A stretch of DNA of 64,000 bases from Phaeoceros laevis. Its lineage: Eukaryota; Anthocerotophyta; Anthocerotopsida; Notothyladales. A model generated the notes under the pieces. It was not told the DNA's origin. It saw only the letters and a list, made by a program, of their open reading frames with translations, and made no database searches. Numbering within the stretch: position 1 is the first letter of the stretch; every line of letters begins with the position of its first letter. The position numbers were made by a program, and so were the translations under genes. Location: the NCBI GenBank assembly GCA_049999765.1, contig JBNGIQ010006077.1:16897-80896 (forward strand). Direction: 5' to 3'. Positions 21,852 to 32,800 of this stretch are shown in pieces.

Positions 21852-21963
21852 ACAACAAGCTTCTCAAGGGATGCCTTCAACAAACACACCCCCACTTCCA
21901 CTTTCCTACAACAAGCTTCTCAAGGGACTCCTTCAGCAAACACACCCCCACTTCCACTTTCCT
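21852..21963. repeat. Two tandem copies of a 56 bp unit
   Basis: ACAACAAGCTTCTCAAGGGA followed by CACACCCCCACTTCCACTTT occurs twice, starting at 21852 and 21908, with few differences. It sits just upstream of the unknown three-exon gene, in what may be its promoter. Confidence 0.85.
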
Positions 21964-22987
21964 ACCACTGCCAAATTCTCATCCTAGTGTATCCTGGCCA
22001 ACCCCCATTTTTTTGTGTATGAGCAGCCTAAATTTAGAGGGCTTAGCGCTCAAAATTTTGGTTTCTCATTCTCAAGCTTCTAGCTGGGTAGTTTCGGATA
22101 GGCCAAGACTAAAGAAAGTAGTACCACTCAGGCTTGGCCCTTGGGCCCATAGACCAATAAAAAAGCAGTAACTGCCTAAAGTTCCCTTAGCGTAACTGTC
22201 AGTCACTGTCTTAACATAATACAAAACATACATCCATGTGTAAAGCGTTTTTTGATGAGCAGGCTCCCCCAATATTGTCGCCAGCCTTCGCGCAGCCGAC
22301 TCAGGCTGTGTTCAGCTACTCAAACCACTATAGGTAAACGGGCGCACCCGGTCGCCATATATAGGATCCTGGCTGCCCCTTCTCGGTGAGGTCGGGCTGG
22401 GATACCACGCTATTCTAATTTCCCCCTTCAGCCTAAGTCCCTTTTTGTTACCTCTAATCATACAGCAGCGACAGCTGTAGATGGAATATTCCGGTTCCAG
22501 GCTACAAAAAAATGCAACAAGGGAACATAATGATCAATACAACATGCAGGGCGTTGCAATCTCACACATGATCAAACAGAATGCAATCATCGGTGCCGCG
22601 CCTTCCGATTGCACCAGACTTGCCGTCACTGTCACCAATATTAACGAATCACCATCATGTACGAGCGCATTGGTAACTGCAACCGAATAAATTGTAATAT
22701 ACCCGAGTCGAGGTCACAGAGGGTACGACGATGAATCGCACCAGTGCCTAAACCAGTGACGTTTCCTCGATCCATCTAGTACTGCTCCCTCGGCACATGG
22801 CCAGCCCCGACGCCTCCCAGCTACAGTACGTGTATGCATGCTTGGATGCAAGCGGGTCCTGCCTGCATGCCACAGGCGCTTCCCGATAAACTCGTGGATC
22901 GGTACAAATTGCGAGCTTCCACAGCCGAATTCCTCACACCCTGCCTGCTACTATCCACCTCCTTCCAAACAACGCACACTGCTCACA
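21964..22987. other. Intergenic upstream of the chitinase gene
   Basis: No supported gene. Presumably contains the chitinase promoter and 5' UTR. Short frames at 22481-22690 and elsewhere show no protein-like features. Confidence 0.45.
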
Positions 22988-24352
22988 ATGTCTGTGCGCG
23001 GAGGCCTCGGACGGCCTCTTGTGCTGGCCATGGCTTCCTTCCTGCTGCTGCAGATGCTTGTCTGGTTTCCTCCTCCCCAGGCGCTGGCGCAGGGGGAATG
23101 CGCGAGCTCCGAGCCCTACTGCCCCGTCGGAGACTGCTGCAGCAAATGGGGCTTCTGCGGGAACACTCCCGATTACTGCGGTGATGCCTGCCTGCACCAG
23201 TGCCCGCCNNNNNNNNNNNNNNNNNNNNNNNNNNNNNNNNNNNNNNNNNNNNNNNNNNNNNNNNNNNNNNNNNNNNNNNNNNNNNNNNNNNNNNNNNNNN
23301 NNNNNNNNTCAGTGCTTCCTCCATCAACAGCATCATCACCGAGGACATCTACATCGAGCTGTTCCCCAAGAGCTTGAGCGCAGAGTGCCCTCAGGTGAAC
23401 GGATTCTACACCTACCAGTCCTTTCTGGACGCCGCAAGCTACTTCCCGGAGTTCGGATCGGTCGGGGACGAGGCGACCAGAATTCGGGAGGTGGCCGCCT
23501 TCCTGGCGCAGGTCTCACAGGAGACCACAGGTACTGTATGTCCGCCATGGTCAATCGTTCCTGTTTCGAATTCTCAATGCCAAAGTGGTTCTCCCTGGAT
23601 TGAGAGGAGGTTGATGAGATGCTGGCCGGCTTGTAGGAGGAACTCCGGGCAGACCCGACCAGTTCTACTTTGGGCTGTGCTTCAAGGCGGAGGTGAGCCC
23701 GCCGTCTATCTACTGCGATCACAGCAACGAGCTGTACCCTTGCCAGCCCGGCAGGAGCTACCACGGCCGGGGCCCTATCCAGCTCTCCTGGTGAGCAGAT
23801 TGAACTCACTGCACTGTTGCTCAAAATTTGCCTTTGCCTTAGAACTCCAAGGCACAAGCTTAAAGCTTCTGCTCTGGCTCATGGATCAGGAACGTGAACT
23901 ACGGGCAGGCGGGAGCCGCCCTGGGCTACCCTCTGCTGTACGAGCCGGAGCTGGTGGAGAACGACGCTCTCATCTCCTGGTTGACAGCCTTCTGGTTTTG
24001 GATGACGCCGCAGGCCCCCAAGCCCTCTTGCCACGACGTCATGGCGGGTGTGTGGAAGCCCAGCCCGCAGGACGAAAGTGCCGGCCGTCTGCCTGGCTTC
24101 GGACTGACCACCAACATCATCAACGGGGGAATCGAGTGTGGGAAGGGTGTAATCCTGGACCCGCAGGCGGGCCGCATCGCCTACTTCCAGAGGTACCTTG
24201 GCGTTCTGGGAGGGACACCGGGGGACAACTTGGATTGCGCGGACATGCAGCCTTATGGAAACGCGCTGGTCAATTTGAGGTTCCCGGAACGGATCATTTC
24301 CATGGCGGGTGGTAACGCCTATCGTCGCCAGCTCCCCCAGGCGCAGCTGTGA
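22988..24352 (+). CDS. Secreted class I/IV-type chitinase: hevein domain plus GH19, three exons, contains an assembly gap
   Basis: Hydrolyses chitin, typically in defence. A signal peptide ([19 protein letters not shown]) leads to a Cys-rich chitin-binding hevein domain ([20 protein letters not shown], then [14 protein letters not shown]). 100 N at 23209-23308 hide the hinge and perhaps the start of the catalytic domain. The GH19 domain then shows [12 protein letters not shown] (catalytic Glu), FGLCFKAE (second Glu), [34 protein letters not shown] and [17 protein letters not shown]. Exons end and start at 23530/23637 and 23790/23890 with matching phase. The stop is at 24350-24352. All expected catalytic residues are present. 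Length and hinge type are unknown because of the gap. Confidence 0.93.
23209..23308. other. Assembly gap (100 N) inside the chitinase
   Basis: Exactly 100 undetermined bases between the hevein and GH19 domains. A round 100 normally means unknown true size. A low-complexity Pro/Gly hinge is expected here and may explain the failure to assemble. Confidence 0.99.
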
Positions 24353-24707
24353 GCTCATTTTGGCTTCCTGCTGCTCTCACAAGTTCTTGATAGAACTCAT
24401 GAGTTGTCCGATGCTTGGTAGTGATATCGATACTCATACCTCCAAAGCACTAGTATGCACAATAGCTCGTTGTCGCTGTGCTTTGGGTATTCAATAGGGG
24501 GCCTCAAATATTGCCCAGAGTTTGACTGTATACGGGCGTGTATAGAAGCCCGAGTTCACAGAAGCGGCTACCCCAGAGGATGCTCTCATACGTGTGAGAG
24601 CATCCGAATGACGAGCATCCGAATGACATTGCTACTTCTTACTTACTAAAAGTCTAAAAACGTTTAAAATATTTTCATGTTCAAACAAGCTAAAACAAAA
24701 GTTAAAA
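24353..24707. other. Intergenic between chitinase and DUF247 gene
   Basis: About 355 bp, no gene seen. Contains a short direct repeat CATCCGAATGAC at 24601 and 24616. Confidence 0.45.
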
Positions 24708-25374
24708 GTGGGATCTCTCCGACCCCAAGCCATACACACAGTGATCGAAGCCACTGCAGTGACGCTTGGGGATATCCGGTATGAGACCCGGCGGGCATGG
24801 TATGGCCNNNNNNNNNNNNNNNNNNNNNNNNNNNNNNNNNNNNNNNNNNNNNNNNNNNNNNNNNNNNNNNNNNNNNNNNNNNNNNNNNNNNNNNNNNNNN
24901 NNNNNNNGTATGGCCGCCGGCGGCCTTGCCTCACTTTGCCCAAGGTCAGGATCACCGGCACCACTGCGCCGGTGTTCCGCAACCTGGGGCTGCATGAGCA
25001 GCTCAAGTACCCTAACGTTTACACCTTCCGGAGCTACCTTCACCTCATGAACGATTTGGTGGAGGAGAAGGAGGATGTAGAGGTGCTGTGCAAGCAGGGG
25101 GTGTTTGTGAATCTGCTCAAGAACAGCGACAAAGCTGCGAAAATGTGGAACCGTATGTGTGACGCACTGTCAATGGACCCTAATCACAGCGAGATGTGGC
25201 ACGGCATGGCGGCACCTACATTACAACAAGGTGGTGCAAACCAAGTGGTATGAGTTGAGCCGCACGTACTTGGATTTGTCCCGGCCCTGGGTCATTGGCG
25301 GCTCCGTCTTGTTCGTGATTCTCACCATCTGCACCGTGGCGTCAACCGTCGCTAATATGAGAAAGCTCGCATGA
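24708..25374 (+). pseudogene. DUF247 (UPF0481) protein, 3' part, with a frameshift and an assembly gap
   Basis: After a 100-N gap (24808-24907) the frame reads LPKVRITGTTAPVFRNLGLH, EQLKYPNVYTF, HLMNDLVEEKEDVEVL and LCKQGVFVNLLKN. These are typical central to C-terminal blocks of plant DUF247 proteins. The C-terminal block YLDLSRPWVIGG and membrane anchor SVLFVILTICTVASTVAN lie in a different frame; the change falls near 25205-25213. The protein is therefore broken unless the base call is wrong. Sequence before the gap (24708-24807) has no clear DUF247 match and no ATG start. DUF247 proteins are plant-specific, membrane-anchored and mostly uncharacterised (some act in grass self-incompatibility). 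The last 130 bp recur inverted at 26.4 kb. Confidence 0.8.
24808..24907. other. Assembly gap (100 N) flanked by an identical 8-mer
   Basis: Exactly 100 N. The eight bases before the gap and the eight after it are the same (gtatggcc). This suggests two contig ends that overlap or a collapsed short repeat. Confidence 0.97.
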
Positions 25375-25558
25375 TGAGGGTCGGTTTGTAAGTTGGGTAA
25401 CGAGTTCACGGATTCAGTGCTGAGCTTCCTTGCGTTGCAAGATGGAACACAAGATCATCCTCGAGTACGTAGCAGTACTAGTGGTCACCTCCACGGGGAG
25501 ACTAACCCTGCCTTCTGACTGGCTGCAGGTTGAATGGATACAAAACACATCTCATGGC
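25243..25558 (+). repeat. Left arm of a ~315 bp inverted repeat
   Basis: This segment, starting inside the DUF247 C-terminal codons and running about 185 bp beyond the stop, matches the reverse complement of 26178-26491 with few mismatches. The match covers the whole membrane-anchor coding part (KWYELSRTYLDL to RKLA). The two arms face each other across about 620 bp, so a read-through transcript could fold into a long hairpin. Confidence 0.88.
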
Positions 25559-26177
25559 GAAGGGGAGGATATTCGGACATCCATTGTGGTTCCAAGAGAG
25601 ACTCACATAGAGCAATCCTTGGAAATGACTTTAGGCAGCCTTGAAGGAGTGTTTTGTGTCGCTGTGCATCACAAGGAGTAAGCACCTGAGCATGTAGCTG
25701 CAGTAAATTAGGTGGCTGAACCTTGGAGGCAATCAAAGAAAAGTCACAAAAAGGTAGACCAGTCTACCTTTGGTGCTCAAGTTGGGACACTACCATTTTG
25801 ATGATCAAGTAGCAAGTTGCAGATTTCTCAGGACTCCGTGCTGGAGGGATCTCATTCTCAATTGTATGGGGTCCTCTGCAGCTGGTGCGCAGGGTCTCAC
25901 TGGCTTGAGAACATCTCCTAACAGCGTTGCTGGTATGTGTTACTGACGGCTGCAACGTAATAGGTAGCAACATAATGACAAGGAAGGCTTACAAGCAGGA
26001 ACTGCAACAATTGTTTCCTATTTGTGAATGGATGATGCTGCCAAGAGGACTATTCTTGGATGATGCTCATGCCAGCCCCTGTTCAAAGGAACAGGTGGGT
26101 GGTAGACTGGTTGCTGTGCTGAGTCCTTTGCTCAACCTAGCAGGTAGCAAGTGTTCAGTACTTGTTGAGGAACAGGT
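25559..26177. other. Spacer of the inverted repeat
   Basis: About 620 bp between the arms. No supported gene on either strand. Confidence 0.5.
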
Positions 26178-26491
26178 GCCATAAGAAGTGTTTTGTGTTC
26201 ATTCAACCTGCAGCCAGGCAGAAGGCAGGGTTAGTCCCCGTGGAGGTGACCACTACTGCTGCTACGTACTCGAGGATGATCTTGTGTTCCATCTTGCAAC
26301 GCAAGGAAGCTCAGCACTGAATCCGTGAACTCGTTACCCAACTTACAAACCGACCCTCATCATGCGAGCTTTCTCATATTAGCGACGGTTGACGCCACGG
26401 TGCAGATGGTGAGAATCACGAACAAGACGGAGCCGCCAATGACCCAGGGCCGGGACAAATCCAAGTACGTGCGGCTCAACTCATACCACTT
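26178..26491 (-). repeat. Right arm of the ~315 bp inverted repeat (inverted DUF247 3' fragment)
   Basis: Reverse complement of 25243-25558. On the minus strand it encodes the same DUF247 C-terminal block without the rest of the gene, so it is a gene fragment. Similarity fades near ATGGC at the far end and stops at aagtggta at the near end. Confidence 0.88.
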
Positions 26492-27185
26492 CCAAGGTGC
26501 TGCGGCCCATTAATAAGCACTGAATAAAGTTTCTTCCTTCTCCGGATTCGCGGCGGCGCGGAGGAGAAAACAGCGCGATAGTTTCGCCCTTATAGTTATT
26601 ACCGGGAAACCCCGTGACGTTATGATAAAAGCATCCATGGACGACTTGGAGACCATATTGCGTTCGGTGGCCGGCCGCCGGAGACCACCCGGCCATTTTA
26701 CATACAGTAAAGTAAGTGTCAGTAACTTGCCAGCAGCACATCAGGTGTGGGACCCATTCGTCACATAATCATTTCCGTATCCGTTCCGAATCAGTACCTA
26801 TGTATAGTAAAAAGACCAGGGGATGCACCTGAACAACAATGGGAACGGGACCAGTGCCGAGCAATCTTCCTCACAGAAAATGGGAGCTGGCTGCTCCGAG
26901 TTCCCTATCTTACTATGTATAGTAAAAAGACCAGGGGATGCACCTGAACAATGGGAACGTGACCAGTGCCGAGCATCTTCCTCACAGAAAATGGGAGCTG
27001 GCTGGTCCGAGTGTTGCGCATGCAGGAGAGAAGACAACTCTCCAGCACTGGCTGTCGCACAATCTCAACAGGTACTGATTGGGCGTCCCCAGGAGAGGAT
27101 TGGCTCGGGATCTGGGTTTTGCCATTCACGAAGGAGATGGTTTGGTAGAGCAGAAGCTCAGGAGGAGAGACCCTGAGTCGACAGG
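26492..27185. other. 5' region of the GRAS gene
   Basis: Holds the tandem duplication listed next and probably the promoter and 5' UTR of the GRAS gene. No other gene seen. Confidence 0.5.
26799..27025. repeat. Tandem duplication of a 115 bp unit
   Basis: TATGTATAGTAAAAAGACC starts at 26799 and again at 26914. Both units continue through GGGGATGCACCTGAACAA, GACCAGTGCCGAGCA, TCTTCCTCACAGAAAATGGG and AGCTGGCTG. The second copy lacks a few bases. It lies 160-390 bp upstream of the GRAS start codon, so it may be transcribed as 5' UTR. Confidence 0.9.
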
Positions 27186-29171
27186 ATGCCAGCGGCACGC
27201 CCTTCCTTGACGGCGCAACTGCAACAGGCATGGCTGCGGACGCAGATGGTCCCCAAGCCCGCTCCTACTTCGTCGTTGTCCAAGGCTGCATCCCCGCCTG
27301 CTTCCACAGATGAGACTCCCGTGCCCTCCGGTAGCACATCCACCGAAGCTCATGAAGCTGTACGATCCTCCCCGGGCTTCAGCAGCACGGAGCCCTCGAA
27401 CAATTTGTCCCCGGCGTCCGTGCTTTGGCAACCGAAGGAGTTCGGGTCAGTGGATGGCTTCGGGAGTGCCGGGTTCTGGGAGGCGGTGTCGTCTCCTCTG
27501 TCAGGGGGGGATTCTGAGAGCGCGATGGATGCCTGGGAGAGGCAGGAGCAGCTACCCGACGGTGCTGTTGGCTTGAGGCATGAGGTGGAGGGGCAGGATG
27601 CAACAGAAGCCTACTTCATGGATCTGTTGGCGGACCAGGGGCTTGGCAAGCAGAGGTGCATGCTGACGGACTGCACAGCGTACCAGGCAATGCACGGCGA
27701 TCTTGACCTGATCGGCGATGTGGAGTCCCGGTTGGAATTCTGCAATGGTGCCGAGCCCGGCCAGGGCTCGGACGTGGGGAACTGGGTGGAGAAGATTTTG
27801 AATGCTGCTCCCATGTCGCCAGAAGACGATTTTTTGTTGCCAGATTTCTCCCCCGGTCGAGCTGATGGTGATGGTGATGGCGGCCTATTCCTGGAAGAAC
27901 CAGCAGGGACTTCGGCTGCTTTGGCCGAGGCACTTCCTTCTCCCTCTCCAGGACCAGGGTTTGTGCGGCTGCCTAGCTTCAACGAAGAAGCAGCTCCTGC
28001 TTCTCCGGAGCGGGGATTTGTGAGCGAGCCGGAGTCGTTGGAAGAGCTTGTCTGGTTGTTGCTACAGTGTGCGCAGGCGGTTGTTGCAGACGATGTGAAC
28101 ACTGCCACCATGCTTATGAACGACCTCCGGCAGATATCAACCCCTCATGGCTCTGGCCTGCAACGTGTGGCGCATTATTTTGTGGAAGGTCTGCTGGCCA
28201 GACTCTCTGGCACAGGTGCAGATCTGTTCACTGCATTGAACACATATAGGCCATCTGCAGTTGACGTTCTCCGAGCTTACCAGCTGTTTGTGCGCAAGAT
28301 ACCTCAAATGAGGATGGCACATTGTTTTGTCAACACTGTTCTGCTTGATGCCTTCGAAGGAGCGGATAGTGTGCACATCGTCGACTATGGTATTTTGTAT
28401 GGGTATCAATGGCCCAGCTTGTTGCAGGCACTGGCTTCACGGCCTGGGGGTCCTCCTAAACTTGTCCGCATCACAGGTATAGAGTTTCCTCAGCCAGGTT
28501 ACTTCCCCGATCAAAGGGTAAAGGAGACAGGTCGGAAACTGGCCCAGTTTGCAGCAGTTCTTAACATTCCGTTCGAATTCAAGGCAGTGGCGGACAAGTG
28601 GGAAAATGTGCATCCATCATCTCTGAACCTACGGGATGAGGAAGTGCTTGCTGTCAGCAGCGTATTCCGGCTTAGGCACCTACTGGACGAAAGTGTATTG
28701 CCGTCCAGCCCTCGGAGAACAGTGCTGGAGAGGATACACAGTACGAACCCAAGAGTTTTTGTCACAGGCATTGTCAGCATTGCGGGGAACTCGCCCTTTT
28801 ACATCTCCAGACTTCGTGAAGCCATAACCAGTTACAGTTCCCACTTTGAGGCCCTCGACGCCACTATGGGTCGAGACGTCCATGACAGGCACATCATCGA
28901 GAGAGAGATATACGGTCGGGATATCCTTAATGTCACAGCTTGCGAGGGGATGGAGAGAATAGAACGCCCTGAGGTCTACACCCAGTGGCAAAGACGGCTA
29001 CGAAATGCCGGCTTCCACCAGGTCCCTTTGAAAGACCGCCTTTTCAACAGTACACGAGAGGTTCTTCGTGACTATCACGAGAACTTCAGTATAGGACAGG
29101 ATGAGAACTGGTTGCTCATGGGCTGGAAGGATACAGTTCAGCACGCTATGGCAACATGGCAACCAAAGTAG
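27186..29171 (+). CDS. GRAS transcriptional regulator, LISCL (SCL9/SCL14-like) subfamily, intronless
   Basis: 661 residues from ATG 27186. The first 280 are acidic and low in structure, as usual for LISCL activation regions. The GRAS domain starts LEELVWLLLQCAQAVVADDV (LHR I) and includes VHIVDYGILYGYQWPSL (VHIID), GPPKLVRITGIEFPQPGYFP, the leucine-rich LRHLLDESVLPSSPRRTVLE, FYISRLREA, REIYGRDILNVTACEGMER (PFYRE) and WLLMGWKD (SAW). The FGILYGFQWP-type VHIID and PQPGFRP-type motif are diagnostic of LISCL proteins, which act with TGA factors in stress and detoxification responses in Arabidopsis. Function here is inferred by family. Confidence 0.95.
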   Translation: MPAARPSLTAQLQQAWLRTQMVPKPAPTSSLSKAASPPASTDETPVPSGSTSTEAHEAVRSSPGFSSTEPSNNLSPASVLWQPKEFGSVDGFGSAGFWEAVSSPLSGGDSESAMDAWERQEQLPDGAVGLRHEVEGQDATEAYFMDLLADQGLGKQRCMLTDCTAYQAMHGDLDLIGDVESRLEFCNGAEPGQGSDVGNWVEKILNAAPMSPEDDFLLPDFSPGRADGDGDGGLFLEEPAGTSAALAEALPSPSPGPGFVRLPSFNEEAAPASPERGFVSEPESLEELVWLLLQCAQAVVADDVNTATMLMNDLRQISTPHGSGLQRVAHYFVEGLLARLSGTGADLFTALNTYRPSAVDVLRAYQLFVRKIPQMRMAHCFVNTVLLDAFEGADSVHIVDYGILYGYQWPSLLQALASRPGGPPKLVRITGIEFPQPGYFPDQRVKETGRKLAQFAAVLNIPFEFKAVADKWENVHPSSLNLRDEEVLAVSSVFRLRHLLDESVLPSSPRRTVLERIHSTNPRVFVTGIVSIAGNSPFYISRLREAITSYSSHFEALDATMGRDVHDRHIIEREIYGRDILNVTACEGMERIERPEVYTQWQRRLRNAGFHQVPLKDRLFNSTREVLRDYHENFSIGQDENWLLMGWKDTVQHAMATWQPK

Positions 29172-29846
29172 TATCACCCAGTTTCTGCCAACCAGCATAG
29201 TGGGGATCATCATATGAGGCCAATTGTTATTGCTCAGTCAAGTAACGAGTAGGAGGATTAGAGAAGAGCGCTCCTATCCCATGTACATACTTAAGAGTCT
29301 GAATGGATGTGAACCGGGGAATGGTTTGGTATTTTCGCTTTGGTGCACATGAGAAAATAGATTGAAAATACCATCTTGAAAATGTCTACTTCTGCATCTG
29401 AATGATATACCAACGTCTAAGGTACACTATCCTTGGATGTACTTCACAAAAGGTTGCACAAGTGATGTGCAATACATGACTAGTGGACACCTTGGCTGGT
29501 GGGATTCACTACTGGGGTCAGTCACACGCCTGAAACAAGTCCCCTTATTTCAATCGAACCTGAAAGCTGTTCTCACAACGAACCTCCGAAGCTGCGGTTA
29601 CGGGGCAAGTTGCGTGCCCTTTTATCATTATAAAGTGTACAAGGTCATACAGACGCTACAGGGCGCATGAAGCACATGAACAGCCCTACATTGTTTTATA
29701 CAGGGGTCTGGCTCCGACCAGTTGCCGCAGAAAGGTTCAGGAACTTCGGAGGCTAAATACAGAATAATACTTATACACTACATTACTAAGAGTAATCCGA
29801 AATAAGATACAAATAAAAGTTATGAAATTAAGGGCGGCACCACTTC
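29172..29846. other. Convergent 3' interval between GRAS and RAD21
   Basis: 675 bp between the two stop codons. It should contain both 3' UTRs. No further gene seen. Confidence 0.5.
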
Positions 29847-32800
29847 TCAAAATGCAGCTTTCAGGAGCTTTGGCCTGGCAGACAGCTTGATGTCACTATA
29901 TGCTTGTTCCTGCTCAACGTGGATATAATCTTTAGTCTTTAACACCTGTTGCAGAGACAAAAAACGCAAACTACTCAGGGCCATTAACCATCTTTTGCTC
30001 CAAAACAGGGCAAGAAATGTAGTAAATATACCAGAGTTTCAAAAAACATGCGAGCTGCTTCCTTCCTTGATTTTCCCCCAAGAGTCCTTTCCAATCCCAA
30101 CTTGGCTGGACCCGCTGTACTTCCTTCTACTCGTTTCATGTTCATCTCCATGCCTTCCAAGGTCGCTCTTAAATATCGGCCCACAGCTCTAAAACAAGGT
30201 CACCATGCAAAGTTAGACGCACATAATAATGGAAAAACAAATCTACCTCCCTTACATGGAATAAGCGGTTGAGCCAAACCTTGTTCGCACAGACCAGCCT
30301 GTGTTGTCCTGTGGAAGAGTATCATTTTCGGCATAATCTGTTGTATCCATATAATGATTGTCTTCATGTTGACCTTCTTCCTCTCCTCCTGCCATAATGA
30401 CTAACCAGGAAATATAGGGGTTGAGGCCATAAACAAACAGCACAGCTTGAAGGCAGAGAAGTCTCAAAACAGATCAAATCAGCATGTGGTCCTAGTTAAA
30501 GAACTACCTGTCTCTCTAACGTCACCCAGAAAGCCCAGATCCTGCAAATCAACAAAGCTATCAGAATTAGCTTTGTAGACATTAGCGTGTCAATCCATTT
30601 ATCAGCTTCTTGTGCGAATCAAAGTCATACCTCTACTTCAACATCCTCCGCTGGAGTGTCAGGGGGTGCTTCATCGCCATCACCAAAATCAAACTTATGG
30701 TCAACAGAAAAATCAACAACCGGCGAATCTCCATTTTCAACAGCCAACAAGGGCTCCGCTGCTGTGTTATCCATATTTGGGTCTGCGTTATCCATAGCTG
30801 GGTCTGCGTTATTCATATTTGGGTCCTCAAGTGGCACAGCCAGCTCAGCTGCACTACTATCAACGTCGTACGGTACAGCGAGCTCTCCTGCGCTGATCTC
30901 TGGCTGTGCCTCCTCAGAAGGGACAGTCAGCTCCACCGGACTCTTCTCAACCTGAACCTCATCACTGGGCACATCCACAAGCTCTGTATCAGGCACAGGT
31001 GCAGTATCAGGACTAGCATCACTCTCTTGTGTTTGTAAAGGCAAGGTAGCATCCCCTGCTTCCTGGAATGTTGCATCAGCCACATCCACCTCCTCCAGCT
31101 GGTGAACAGGAACCTCGTCCACAAGTTGTGTAGGAGGAACTTCAGTATCCTCATACTGTGGAGCCAGTTGTGCCTCAACCTCTTTAAGACTCTCATCTTC
31201 CAAAGTTGCATTATCAAATGTCTCCCATTCTAGAAGGACAGCTTCTCTGGCTGCTTGCCTTGCAGCCTCATCCTCATCAACTTCCTCAATTGAGATATCT
31301 AACTCAGCCCCGGGTATATCCCCATTTGCCTGGGGTTTTCCCGGTGATCCCCCATTTGGAAGTTCCCCCTCTGCTATAGACGTGTCAACATCTAAAAGTG
31401 GCTGCTCTGCCGTGGGCTCCTGACGAAGCTCTTTATCTCCATGGTCAATGTGGTCAATGGCATTTTGATCTGGGCTTGAAACACGCGATGGCATATTATC
31501 GTCTTCAACAGTCTCTCCGTGATCACCACTATGCTGTTCCCCCTCAACATCTTCAGTACCTGTCTCCAGATCAGGAGTCTTCTCATACTGAAGCAACAAA
31601 GCGTGTGGTCCTGGTTTGGGTAGATTTGCATCACCATACACACACACGCGGTGAAACACTTCACGGAGTTCAGAACATAGACCTGGAGGGAAACAAGACA
31701 AGGTTTGTCAGTCAACAGATAGTCAGCAGAAATAAGACACAAATGCGACTATGTACTACAGATTGCTGACAGGAAAAAAAGTATACCAGGGACAGAAGGC
31801 TCTCGGAAAGCATTGCAGCCTTGCATTTCTCTTTGTAAGAGCCAAAATTCCCTGCCAGTGCAAGGGGCTTTCTTCCTTGCACGTCGGATATCACCTGTGT
31901 TGGCCAGCTGATCCCTCATGTCACTGGGAGCAGTTCAAAATGTGATCAACCACTGTAAGTTGTCTTTGCACTTTAACTGTAAGTCTTTGCAAGCAAAACT
32001 TCTCACTAAAAGCTACACACTGCAAGTGAAGAGGTCTTTGTAATCAAGTTAGCAGGCCCATACTCTGCATTTATCACGGTTCGAAGATCAAATAGGTCAA
32101 ACACAGCTTTTCGCTTTTTTGACACCCTTGGCTTCACTGCTCTAGGAGGAACTACTGCAAGAGGAGTAGGAACAATTCCAAAAGCCGGTGTAGTCCTTCC
32201 TGCAACACCAGACCTTTCACTTCTAAGTGCCTTTCAAACATCCATCAATGTCTTCAGTTGGCAACTTTGTAAACAAGTGAGCAATATGATGTCAATAACA
32301 TGACTAGTGCAACAGACCTATAGCAAACCAAGCGTAGCAAGAACTTCATCCTACCTCCCAGAATCTCCGCCAACACATCGTTGTTATCTGGCACATCATG
32401 ATCATGTACCGGCGAACTCAAGTGAGGACTTTGCACCTCATCATGCGCCGCAAAAGCGTCTTCCATAACCTCATCGTTCTCTTGCAGCGGTTGTACCACA
32501 TCCTCCATTATCTGGTCCTCATTATCTCCTATCTGTGCCTGACTCTTCAAATTATCAGCCAGTGGCTCCTTGTCCAACTCAAACATGTCAGGCTCTTGCT
32601 CGACAGCATCTACAGCAGACCTAAGTACTTCATACTCGGGCACTTCCTCAGCAGGTTGCCCATTTCCAGTATCTGGGGTTGCTACAGCTGCATTGCCTTC
32701 TAGCAGCCCAATCATTTCCTTTGGACCACCAAGGTCCTCGCCCTGGGCACCCTCATTATTGTTCCCACCACCATCTTGGGGCGTGGGAGATTGCCCAGAC

